Source of the DNA: Elusimicrobiota bacterium
GTDB taxonomy: Bacteria; Elusimicrobiota; Elusimicrobia; Elusimicrobiales; UBA9959
Assembly: GCA_030637365.1 (NCBI GenBank)
Contig: DAOWGR010000001.1
Span: 1-5,544, forward strand
Reading direction: 5' to 3'
Length of the DNA stretch: 5,544 nt
Within the stretch, counting starts at the first letter, position 1, and every line of letters starts with the position of its first letter. This document shows positions 1 to 4,449 of the stretch, one piece after another. Both the position numbers and the translations under genes were made by a program. The notes under the pieces are model-generated. The model was given only the letters and a program-made list of their open reading frames with translations. It was not told the DNA's origin and did not search any database.

Positions 1-248
1 ATAAAATGCAGATAGGCTGATTTATTGGCCGCGAAAACCTCACAGCTCAATAAACCGATGAAAATACCAAAAATTAAAACTTTAGCCGTCTGATGCGCAT
101 AGCGCCTTGTTACCCTCTGCAGATTCCAGAGGAATCTAAAACGCGAGGACAGGCGGCGGTGGCACAGCCAACCCAGCATAGCTTTGGCCGTCTGATGCGC
201 ATAGCGCCTTGTTACGGCACCCAGCATAGCTTTGAATTTAGTTATCAT
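1..248 (-). CDS. Exported protein of unknown function, N-terminal part only (runs off left edge)
   Basis: The minus strand is open from ATG 248-246 to the window edge: 82 complete codons with no stop. AAGGA lies at 259-255, six bases before the ATG, the best ribosome site in the window. Residues 57-69 are a hydrophobic core (VLIFGIFIGLLSC), followed by EVFA|A, a plausible signal peptidase I site after Ala73. LLSC could instead be a lipobox with Cys69 as the lipidated residue. The mature part visible is too short to name (ends ANKSAYLHF). Ahead of the core sits an abnormally long arginine-rich region of about 56 residues, in which VTRRYAHQTAK occurs at 12-22 and 46-56 and KAMLG at 6-10 and 22-26. 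The only mismatch between the two long DNA copies is synonymous (Ala GCC/GCT). Dropping residues 7-56 leaves MITKFK plus VLIFGIF..., an ordinary signal peptide. The gene lies downstream of a terminator-like hairpin, so it may be transcribed separately. It could also be a damaged gene. Confidence 0.72.
   Translation of the reverse strand, partial: MITKFKAMLGAVTRRYAHQTAKAMLGWLCHRRLSSRFRFLWNLQRVTRRYAHQTAKVLIFGIFIGLLSCEVFAANKSAYLHF
80..113 (-). repeat. 34-bp direct repeat, copy 1
   Basis: It matches 182-215 at 33 of 34 positions, including a perfect 29-bp core (85-113 and 187-215). The copies lie 102 bp apart, which is 34 codons, so both are read in the same frame as VTRRYAHQTAK. The single difference (position 84 versus 186) is at a third codon position of alanine. 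The repeat contains GCGC-ATA-GCGC, a small hairpin. Confidence 0.95.
114..137. other. Two mutually exclusive hairpins inside the repeat block
   Basis: AGATTCC (121-127) pairs with GGAATCT (131-137) around a 3-base loop. CCTCTG (114-119) can instead pair with CAGAGG (127-132). Both stems are perfect but share bases, so only one can form at a time. There is no U-tract on either side, so this is not a terminator. Confidence 0.7.
171..186 (-). repeat. 16-bp direct repeat, copy 1
   Basis: It is identical to 219-234, 48 bp (16 codons) apart, and both copies are read as KAMLG. It carries the heptamer GCTATGC, also present in the 34-bp repeat and in the palindrome at 283-358. Confidence 0.93.
182..215 (-). 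repeat. 34-bp direct repeat, copy 2
   Basis: This is the partner of 80-113. On the minus strand this copy runs directly into a copy of the 16-bp repeat (171-186, overlapping by five bases). The other copy runs into the hydrophobic core of the signal peptide. Confidence 0.95.
219..234 (-). repeat. 16-bp direct repeat, copy 2
   Basis: It is identical to 171-186. It lies six codons after the start codon and marks the upstream edge of the inserted block. Confidence 0.93.
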
Positions 249-254
249 AAATTA

Positions 255-259
255 TCCTT
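255..259 (-). promoter_or_regulatory. Ribosome binding site AAGGA of the exported-protein gene
   Basis: AAGGA is separated by six bases (TAATTT) from ATG 248-246, near-ideal spacing. It fixes the start upstream of the repeat block, since the internal in-frame Met codons 8 and 24 have no such site. Its first base is also the foot of the hairpin at 259-282. Confidence 0.75.
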
Positions 260-282
260 AAAAAACACTTGCGTGTTTTTTA
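259..282 (-). terminator. Terminator-like hairpin after the operon
   Basis: On the minus strand, AAAAAACAC and GTGTTTTTT pair around a GCAA loop, a C(GNRA)G tetraloop that is especially stable in RNA. The T-run that follows the CAC/GTG core could serve as the U-tract. The A-run in front could make it work in the other direction too. The GC core is only three pairs, two of them G-C, so strength is uncertain. It lies between the acetyltransferase gene and the exported-protein gene and would end the upstream transcript. Confidence 0.6.
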
Positions 283-358
283 CCCCCTGTGCTTAGATTT
301 CGTTATTTCCCGTGATTATCCCGCTATGCGGGACACGGGGAATGAAATCTACGGGGGG
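283..358. repeat. Large imperfect palindrome filling the intergenic space
   Basis: Nested arms are CCCCC (283-287) with GGGGG (353-357), TAGATTTC (294-301) with GAAATCTA (344-351), ATTTCCCGTG (305-314) with CACGGGGAAT (334-343, one T-G wobble), and TCCCGC (319-324) with GCGGGA (328-333) around a TAT loop. About 29 pairs form in 76 bases, with small bulges at 288-293, 302-304 and 315-318. It abuts the stop codon of the acetyltransferase gene. No U-tract follows directly, so a simple terminator does not explain its size. Possibilities are a dispersed REP/MITE-like palindrome or an mRNA-stabilising 3' structure. Confidence 0.75.
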
Positions 359-359
359 T

Positions 360-800
360 TTACCTCTTTATCTGCCGCTTCATTAAAATCGCGTCATCCT
401 TTCCGTTATAAAATTTTAATCTCTGACCGACTTTTTTAAAATCCATTTTATTATAAAAAGAAATGGCGGCCTCGTTCTTAATATTTACTTCAAGATCTAT
501 TCCCAAACAAGAGTTTTTCTTGGCATATTCCAGCATCTTGCTCATCAACTCTGACGCGATTTTATTCCGCCGATACTCGCGAGAAACAACAATGCCATTA
601 AGCTGAATAGACGGAGGCAATATCCAAAAATTAATAAACCCGCGCGCTCCGCCATCCTCTTCAGCAACTAAAGTAACGGAATGTTTATTTTCAAACTCGG
701 CTTTCAAACCCATTAAACCCCAAGCGGGATACTCCGGATACTCTTTTTCAATCTTAGCCAAACCTTCCAAATCTTCTGTAAAAGCTCTTCTTATATTCAT
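360..800 (-). CDS. rimI: GNAT N-acetyltransferase, RimI-like (ribosomal protein S18 alanine acetyltransferase family)
   Basis: It is a single GNAT domain of 146 residues, close to the usual RimI length. The start MNIRRAFTEDLEGL is the typical RimI opening, which is why ATG 800-798 is preferred over the in-frame ATG at 818-816 that would add MNALFT. Neither has a Shine-Dalgarno site. The C-terminal half carries the family pattern LEVNIKNEAAISFYNKMDF, then VGQRLKFYNGKDDAILMKR. RimI transfers acetyl from acetyl-CoA to the N-terminal alanine of ribosomal protein S18, and its gene often sits beside tsaB. Oddly, the acetyl-CoA loop, normally R/Q-x-x-G-x-G/A, reads RRNKIA, with lysine in place of the conserved glycine. 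It is separated from tsaB by about 115 bases of repeats, a looser link than the rest of the operon. GNAT family certain; RimI assignment likely. Confidence 0.82.
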   Translation of the reverse strand: MNIRRAFTEDLEGLAKIEKEYPEYPAWGLMGLKAEFENKHSVTLVAEEDGGARGFINFWILPPSIQLNGIVVSREYRRNKIASELMSKMLEYAKKNSCLGIDLEVNIKNEAAISFYNKMDFKKVGQRLKFYNGKDDAILMKRQIKR

Positions 801-855
801 AGTAAACAAAGCGTTCATTGAGTTTATGGCGTTGATAGAGTTAATGGTGTTTACT
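801..855 (-). repeat. 9-nt degenerate tandem array inside an 8-bp inverted repeat
   Basis: On the minus strand, 854-810 splits into five 9-mers: GTAAACACC, ATTAACTCT, ATCAACGCC, ATAAACTCA, ATGAACGCT. The last four fit ATNAACKCN exactly. The array is flanked by AGTAAACA (801-808) and TGTTTACT (848-855), a perfect inverted repeat. In the frame of the downstream acetyltransferase it would read (V/I/M)N(T/S/A) repeats, and the last unit supplies the alternative ATG at 818. An in-frame TGA lies upstream at 869-867. No clear promoter was seen in it. Confidence 0.8.
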
Positions 856-895
856 TTTATAAACTTTCAACTCCAAGCTTCCCCGCTATTGCCAA

Positions 896-927
896 CCGTC
901 TAGCCGTCCTGCTGTCTAGCTGCCGCG
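896..927. repeat. 8-nt degenerate tandem array over the tsaB stop codon
   Basis: Top-strand units are CCGTCTAG (896-903), CCGTCCTG (904-911), CTGTCTAG (912-919) and a weaker CTGCCGCG (920-927). The tsaB stop TAG is read from inside the third unit, so the last residues of TsaB (QRGS) come from repeat sequence. GTCTAGC occurs exactly at 898-904 and 914-920. Confidence 0.6.
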
Positions 928-1686
928 CTGATTTCCCATTTCATATCTGGCGGGCTTCAAATACAAAGGAGAAATATCCTCGTCTTTTTTAATTAAAGCC
1001 GTTTTAATGATATTCTCCGGCATGATTTTTGAAATTTTCACCGAGGCTTTTTCATTTTTCTTATCCGCCAATCTGTAAATATCCTCGTCTTCTTCAGTGT
1101 CGGCTATAACATAAATATCGCCTTTAATATCCGCTATGCGTTTTTTAATATTCTCTTCATCAAGCCATTCGGGGTTAATTAAACTCTTAGGCAAAACATT
1201 ATTCTCAATACCTTTTCCCTTTCGACCCGCTTGCCCTTCACCGCCTTGGCGGAGACGTGGTGAGAAAACCTGTAAAAAATACTCTTTTTTAAAAGCGTGA
1301 AGAATTACGGCTATCTTTGGATTTTTCGCTTTTACCGCCCATTTTTTAAACGCCAAGCTTTCAAACGCCTGATATGCCAATACTTCAAAAGCGGTAACGG
1401 TAAAAACTTTAACACCCGTTAAAGCCTTCATCATTGAAGCGAATGTGAGAGATATTCTGATACCGGTAAACCGACCGGGCCCTTTAACAACGCATATGCC
1501 GCCAATATCCTTAAACTCGGCTTTCTCAAAAGACAAAAGCTTTTCCATAATCTTAAAAAATACTTTCTCCTGATTGCGCTCTTTAACCGATTTAATTCTG
1601 AACTTGGCCCCGCCGCTCTTTAGCGCCGTTTTAACGCGCGAACCGGCGGTTGAAAAACCGAGAATTATTTTTTCTTTTTTCGCCAT
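916..1686 (-). CDS. tsaB: tRNA t6A modification protein TsaB
   Basis: TsaB is the non-catalytic ASKHA-fold partner of TsaD. With TsaE it forms the complex that puts threonylcarbamoyl on A37 of ANN-decoding tRNAs in the cytoplasm. The diagnostic segment is VVKGPGRFTGIRISLTFA (about residues 66-83), matching the family's GPGSFTGLRIG. The N-terminus LGFSTAGSRVKTAL stands where the family has LAIDTS...AL, so that strand is divergent. The C-terminus has PLYLKPARYEM. At 256 residues it is about 25 longer than usual, and residues 142-160, rich in Gly, Arg and Gln, look like an inserted segment. The start ATG 1686-1684 overlaps tsaE by 22 bases and has AAAGG ten bases upstream. The stop is TAG within a tandem array. 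Placement after tsaE strongly supports the call. Confidence 0.9.
   Translation of the reverse strand: MAKKEKIILGFSTAGSRVKTALKSGGAKFRIKSVKERNQEKVFFKIMEKLLSFEKAEFKDIGGICVVKGPGRFTGIRISLTFASMMKALTGVKVFTVTAFEVLAYQAFESLAFKKWAVKAKNPKIAVILHAFKKEYFLQVFSPRLRQGGEGQAGRKGKGIENNVLPKSLINPEWLDEENIKKRIADIKGDIYVIADTEEDEDIYRLADKKNEKASVKISKIMPENIIKTALIKKDEDISPLYLKPARYEMGNQRGS
1207..1263 (-). repeat. Probable in-frame palindromic insertion in tsaB
   Basis: This segment encodes TsaB residues 142-160 (SPRLRQGGEGQAGRKGKGI). It is GC-richer than the flanking AT-rich codons. It holds CCGCC-TT-GGCGG (1241-1252) nested inside TCACC (1238-1242) and GGTGA (1259-1263). It is read through without a stop and falls in a region where TsaB proteins are normally shorter. 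The boundaries are by eye. Confidence 0.45.
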
Positions 1687-2174
1687 AATTGATAAACCTT
1701 TCCGGCCAAATCTTTTGACTTCGCGCCTTTGGCTCTAACCGTTATTGTTCTATTGTCTCCGCCCGATAAATCAAAACAAAGCTCAATAAGCTCCGTCCTG
1801 TCATAAAGATATGAAGCGGGACTTCCCCATTCAAAAACCGAAACGGATTCATCTTCGCCCATATACTCTTCCATTCCCAAATAAGGCGCTTCATCATCCT
1901 CAAGTCTGAAAAGATCAAAATGATTAAGCTTAAGCTTCGCTCCTTTATACATTTTCATCAAACTGAAACTGGCGCTTATGGGCGACCGATCGCATTTAAG
2001 CGCCTTGGCCAAACCCTTGACAAAAATCGTTTTTCCAACGCCTATCATGCCTTTCAGGCTAATGGTCTGACCGCTCTTTATTTTCTCGCCGAACAGCTCC
2101 GCCAAGCGAAATGTTTCAGCTTCAGACGCGGTTTTGAATTTAAAAGTGTTCAAAACTTTTATTTTTCCCGTCAT
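1665..2174 (-). CDS. tsaE: tRNA t6A biosynthesis ATPase TsaE
   Basis: TsaE is a small P-loop ATPase that binds the TsaB-TsaD dimer and drives t6A synthesis turnover. From ATG 2174-2172 the protein has 169 residues, slightly over family length. The Walker A motif GMIGVGKT is at 42-49, SPISASFSL near 64-72 stands where the family has SPTFTL, HFDLFRLED lies around 85-93 (E. coli has HFDLYRL) and VFEWGS around 113-118 matches the conserved EW. The frame stays open upstream to TTG codons at 2183 and 2207, and an AGGGA lies six bases before the 2183 TTG. ATG 2174 is chosen because the family N-terminus begins about there, but a TTG start is possible. It overlaps the end of thiL by 35 bases and tsaB by 22, indicating translational coupling. 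Confidence 0.92.
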   Translation of the reverse strand: MTGKIKVLNTFKFKTASEAETFRLAELFGEKIKSGQTISLKGMIGVGKTIFVKGLAKALKCDRSPISASFSLMKMYKGAKLKLNHFDLFRLEDDEAPYLGMEEYMGEDESVSVFEWGSPASYLYDRTELIELCFDLSGGDNRTITVRAKGAKSKDLAGKVYQLWRKKKK

Positions 2175-3126
2175 GGTTTTCAAACGCAAATCCCTTCCCT
2201 TTTTCAATCCGGCCGATAACTTTGGCCATTGGCAGCAGCTTCTTAATTTTATTTTTATTCTTTAAACTCGCCGTAAAAACAAGTCCGTAATCCTCTCCGC
2301 CGATAGCCGCGTAATCCAAACAATTTTTGCCCTTGCTCAAAGAATATTCCTTAAGCTCTTTTGAGATGTCTTTTTCTTTAAAAGAAACAATAACCCTGCA
2401 GGCGCAAGCTCGCGCCATTATTTCAACGCTTCTTAAAAGCCCGTCCGAATTATCCAGCATGCAATTTGCGAGCTTATGTTTTCCCAATATATTTCCGGCG
2501 CGCGTCATGGGCTTTGGCTCCCAAAATCTTTCAAGCAATTTTTTGGAGGAAAGCGACTTGGGGTTCTTGCCGCTTAAAAATATTTCAAGCCCCGCTTTGG
2601 CATCGCCCAGATATCCGACGCTATAAAGCGCGTCTCCCGGTTTCGCTCCGCGCCTCTTTATTATTTCACCCTTAACGGCTTCGCCCAAAACCGTCATATA
2701 AACATGTAAATTCTCAGATCTGGCGAGATTGCCGCCGGAAAGATTCAAGCCGAATTTTGCCGCTTCCGCGGAAAGCGTTTTTATAAATCTTTTAATCCAA
2801 GAGGCGGGAGTGTTTTTCGGCATGCCGCCGCCCGAAAGGCAGGTAAGCGGCTTTACATTTCCCATAGCCGCCAAATCGCTTAAATTTATTCTGAGCAGTT
2901 TTTTCGCCAGTTTTTCGGGATAATCCGCGCCACGCAGAAAATGCGTTCCTTCAACCAGCTCATCGGTAGTGGCAATCAAAACCTTGCCCTTTTCCGTTTT
3001 AAGAACAGCCGCGTCATCACCCGGCCCTATCAGCAATCTCTTATCTTTTTGAATGGTAAAATTATCCTCTATATAATCCAAGATACCGCTTTCATTCATC
3101 TTTTTTGAATTTAAAATCTTCTTCAT
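2140..3126 (-). CDS. thiL: Thiamine-monophosphate kinase ThiL
   Basis: ThiL phosphorylates thiamine monophosphate with ATP to thiamine diphosphate, the last step of cofactor synthesis, in the cytosol. The 328 residues match family length. The AIR-synthase-like N-terminal half shows IGPGDDAAVL (33-42), TTDELVEGTHF (53-63) and RINLSDLAAMG (79-89). The C-terminal half shows KPGDALYSVGYLGDAKAGLE (162-181), EPKPMTRAG (203-211), LDNSDGL (224-230) and GGEDYGLVFT (276-285). The usual GGDT Mg/ATP-site motif reads GGNL (131-134), an Asp-to-Asn change. The start ATG 3126-3124 is 22 bases after nnrD. No Shine-Dalgarno is visible, and Met10 is an alternative. The gap leaves no room for a TPP riboswitch in front of this gene. 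thiL preceding tsaE-tsaB-rimI is the same order as in Bacillus subtilis. Confidence 0.94.
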   Translation of the reverse strand: MKKILNSKKMNESGILDYIEDNFTIQKDKRLLIGPGDDAAVLKTEKGKVLIATTDELVEGTHFLRGADYPEKLAKKLLRINLSDLAAMGNVKPLTCLSGGGMPKNTPASWIKRFIKTLSAEAAKFGLNLSGGNLARSENLHVYMTVLGEAVKGEIIKRRGAKPGDALYSVGYLGDAKAGLEIFLSGKNPKSLSSKKLLERFWEPKPMTRAGNILGKHKLANCMLDNSDGLLRSVEIMARACACRVIVSFKEKDISKELKEYSLSKGKNCLDYAAIGGEDYGLVFTASLKNKNKIKKLLPMAKVIGRIEKGKGFAFENHDGKNKSFEHF

Positions 3127-3148
3127 AAATTTTAAAAAAAGCGCGTTC

Positions 3149-4054
3149 TTATTTCCTTATAATCCGTCTATAAGCTGCCGGAAGAAAATCCAAAAGCTCC
3201 CCCGCAAGAACGCATCTCTCCGTTAATTTTTTGCTTGCCAAATCTCCGCAAAGCCCGTGCAGATAAACGCCCAGTATCGAACTTTCAAAAGCGGTTTTAT
3301 CATTATATCCCGGGCGCCTTCCGCTTTGCGCCCACAAGCCCGCTATCAGGCCCGCCAATACATCTCCGCTGCCGCCTTTGCCAAGGGCGGGGCCGCCGGT
3401 AGTATTTTCATAAAAATTATTTTCGGCTTTAACCATAGTCTTATCGCCTTTCATAATGACAACCGCGCCGGTTTCTTTAAAAAGCTTAAGAGCGAGATTT
3501 TTCCTATCGGAAGAATCCGTTTTTAAAAGCCTCTTTATTTCGCCCAAATGCGGCGTCATTATGCGCGGAAAAACCGAAGCGCGCAAGCGCGGCAAAGCGG
3601 CGGCGCGATGAAGAGCGAGAGCGTTTAAAGCGTCCGCGTCAATTATCATGGGAATTTTAAGCTTCCTTATCACTTCAATCGCGAAAAGCGGCGCTTCCTT
3701 TAAAAGGGAAAGCCCCGGACCTATCAAAGCCAAATCGTATTTTTTAATTTTCTGCCATTTTGAAATTTCACCCGCGGCTTTTAATGATGGAGCGCCGGCC
3801 TTATCGCTTAACGGAAGAGTCATTGCCTCGGGCAAAGCCGCCGTTATAACGGCTCGCTCGGACGCGGGGCACGCGACGGTTACAAGTCCGGCTCCGGCTT
3901 TTAACGCCGCTTTTCCCGCTAAAATCGCCGCTCCGCTCATGCCTTTTGAACCGGCAATTATTAAAACCTTTCCATAATCTCCTTTATGCGAATTTTTATC
4001 CCGCTTGACAATCAAGCCCCTTAATTTTTGTAAAGTTATTTTTTCCATTTCCAT
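3149..4054 (-). CDS. nnrD: ADP/ATP-dependent NAD(P)H-hydrate dehydratase (single-domain NnrD)
   Basis: NnrD uses ADP (bacteria) or ATP to dehydrate the S form of NAD(P)HX, the hydrated and inactive form of NAD(P)H, back to NAD(P)H. The 301 residues make up the ribokinase-like dehydratase domain alone: HKGDYGKVLIIAGS (23-36), LIGPGLS (110-116), IIDADALNAL (137-146), TPHLGE (167-172), MKGDKT (201-206), then GGSGDVLAG (227-235), whose Asp231 is the expected catalytic base. The C-terminus has LAGELLDFLPAAYR, typical of the family. The N-terminal epimerase domain (NnrE/YjeF_N), fused in many bacteria, is absent here, and none is encoded nearby. The start ATG 4054-4052 lies 14 bases after acpS. A second ATG two codons later is equally possible, and the Shine-Dalgarno is weak. 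acpS-nnrD adjacency is common in other bacteria. Confidence 0.94.
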   Translation of the reverse strand: MEMEKITLQKLRGLIVKRDKNSHKGDYGKVLIIAGSKGMSGAAILAGKAALKAGAGLVTVACPASERAVITAALPEAMTLPLSDKAGAPSLKAAGEISKWQKIKKYDLALIGPGLSLLKEAPLFAIEVIRKLKIPMIIDADALNALALHRAAALPRLRASVFPRIMTPHLGEIKRLLKTDSSDRKNLALKLFKETGAVVIMKGDKTMVKAENNFYENTTGGPALGKGGSGDVLAGLIAGLWAQSGRRPGYNDKTAFESSILGVYLHGLCGDLASKKLTERCVLAGELLDFLPAAYRRIIRK

Positions 4055-4068
4055 GCTGTCTCACTGTC

Positions 4069-4440
4069 CTATAGCGCTGTCTTTATTACCACCACCGAAG
4101 CGCAGGCATAGTCGGCCGTGTGCGACAATGATATCAGCGCCTTTAAACCGGCATATTTTTTATTCATTATTTTTATTGAAGGCTTTCCGGTTTTATCTTT
4201 AACGAGAGCAATATCTTTTAAAGCCAGCTTTTTAAGCCCCGTCGCTTTAATTACCGCTTCCTTGGCAGCGAATCTCGCCGCTATTCTTTCAAATTTATTT
4301 TTTCCTTTAAGGCAATACTTTATTTCAGACGGCGTAAAAAATCTTTTAAGAAATAAAGTCGTTTCAACCGCCTTTTTTATTCTTTTGATATCAACAATAT
4401 CAATGCCTATGCCTGAAATAATTTGAGCTTTTTTATTCAT
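4069..4440 (-). CDS. acpS: Holo-[acyl-carrier-protein] synthase AcpS
   Basis: AcpS transfers 4'-phosphopantetheine from coenzyme A to the serine of acyl carrier protein, making it active for fatty acid synthesis. The 123 residues match the family. GIGIDIVDIKRI (10-21) holds the metal-binding Asp14, ARFAAKEAVIKA (55-66) holds the conserved Glu61, and GKPSI (85-89) and SLSHTADYACASVVV (104-118) complete the signature. It starts 9 bases after glmS, with no recognisable Shine-Dalgarno, which suggests translation by re-initiation from glmS. It ends with TAG 14 bases before nnrD. No ACP gene lies in the window. Confidence 0.95.
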   Translation of the reverse strand: MNKKAQIISGIGIDIVDIKRIKKAVETTLFLKRFFTPSEIKYCLKGKNKFERIAARFAAKEAVIKATGLKKLALKDIALVKDKTGKPSIKIMNKKYAGLKALISLSHTADYACASVVVIKTAL

Positions 4441-4449
4441 TATTTATTG

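Larger units (their letters stand above)
81..230 (-). repeat. In-frame repeat-rich insertion (150 bp) in a signal-peptide coding region
   Basis: The block covers codons 7-56 of the exported-protein gene. It is exactly 50 codons and adds no stop. It contains two copies of a 34-bp repeat, two copies of a 16-bp repeat and a central unique part with a 7-bp perfect stem. Its flanks rejoin as a canonical signal peptide. The behaviour resembles the Rickettsia palindromic elements, short palindromic sequences that insert in frame in protein genes. No sequence relationship to them is claimed. The boundaries are inferred from the protein and could shift by a codon or so, because AAA lies at both junctions. 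Confidence 0.55.

Noticed and set aside
80..215. Possible CRISPR repeats (29-bp perfect repeat twice)
   Set aside because: Only two copies are present, separated by 73 bp. The sequence is read in frame as protein, includes a second repeat family, and no cas gene is nearby.
93..296. Plus-strand ORF of 67 codons with repeated MRIAPCY
   Set aside because: It is the antisense of the repeat block. The minus-strand frame has a strong ribosome site, a signal peptide and a synonymous repeat difference, and the plus frame has none of these.
855..895. Promoter for the acetyltransferase gene (TTGGCA or TTGAAA with TATAAA on the minus strand)
   Set aside because: TATAAA is present, but both candidate -35 boxes are wrongly spaced (about 28 and 4 bases), so it cannot be supported.
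2175..2207. TTG-started N-terminal extension of TsaE
   Set aside because: It is entirely within thiL coding sequence and outside the conserved family N-terminus. It is kept only as an alternative start because an AGGGA lies before the 2183 TTG.
3127..3148. TPP riboswitch in front of thiL
   Set aside because: The gap is only 22 bases, AT-rich and without the riboswitch core.
3578..3612. GC-rich patch with small palindromes in nnrD as another insertion
   Set aside because: The residues between the DADALN and TPH motifs are close to normal family length, so no insertion is needed to explain it.
2327..3977. Plus-strand ORFs opposite thiL and nnrD
   Set aside because: They are shadows of well-supported minus-strand enzymes, with no independent evidence.
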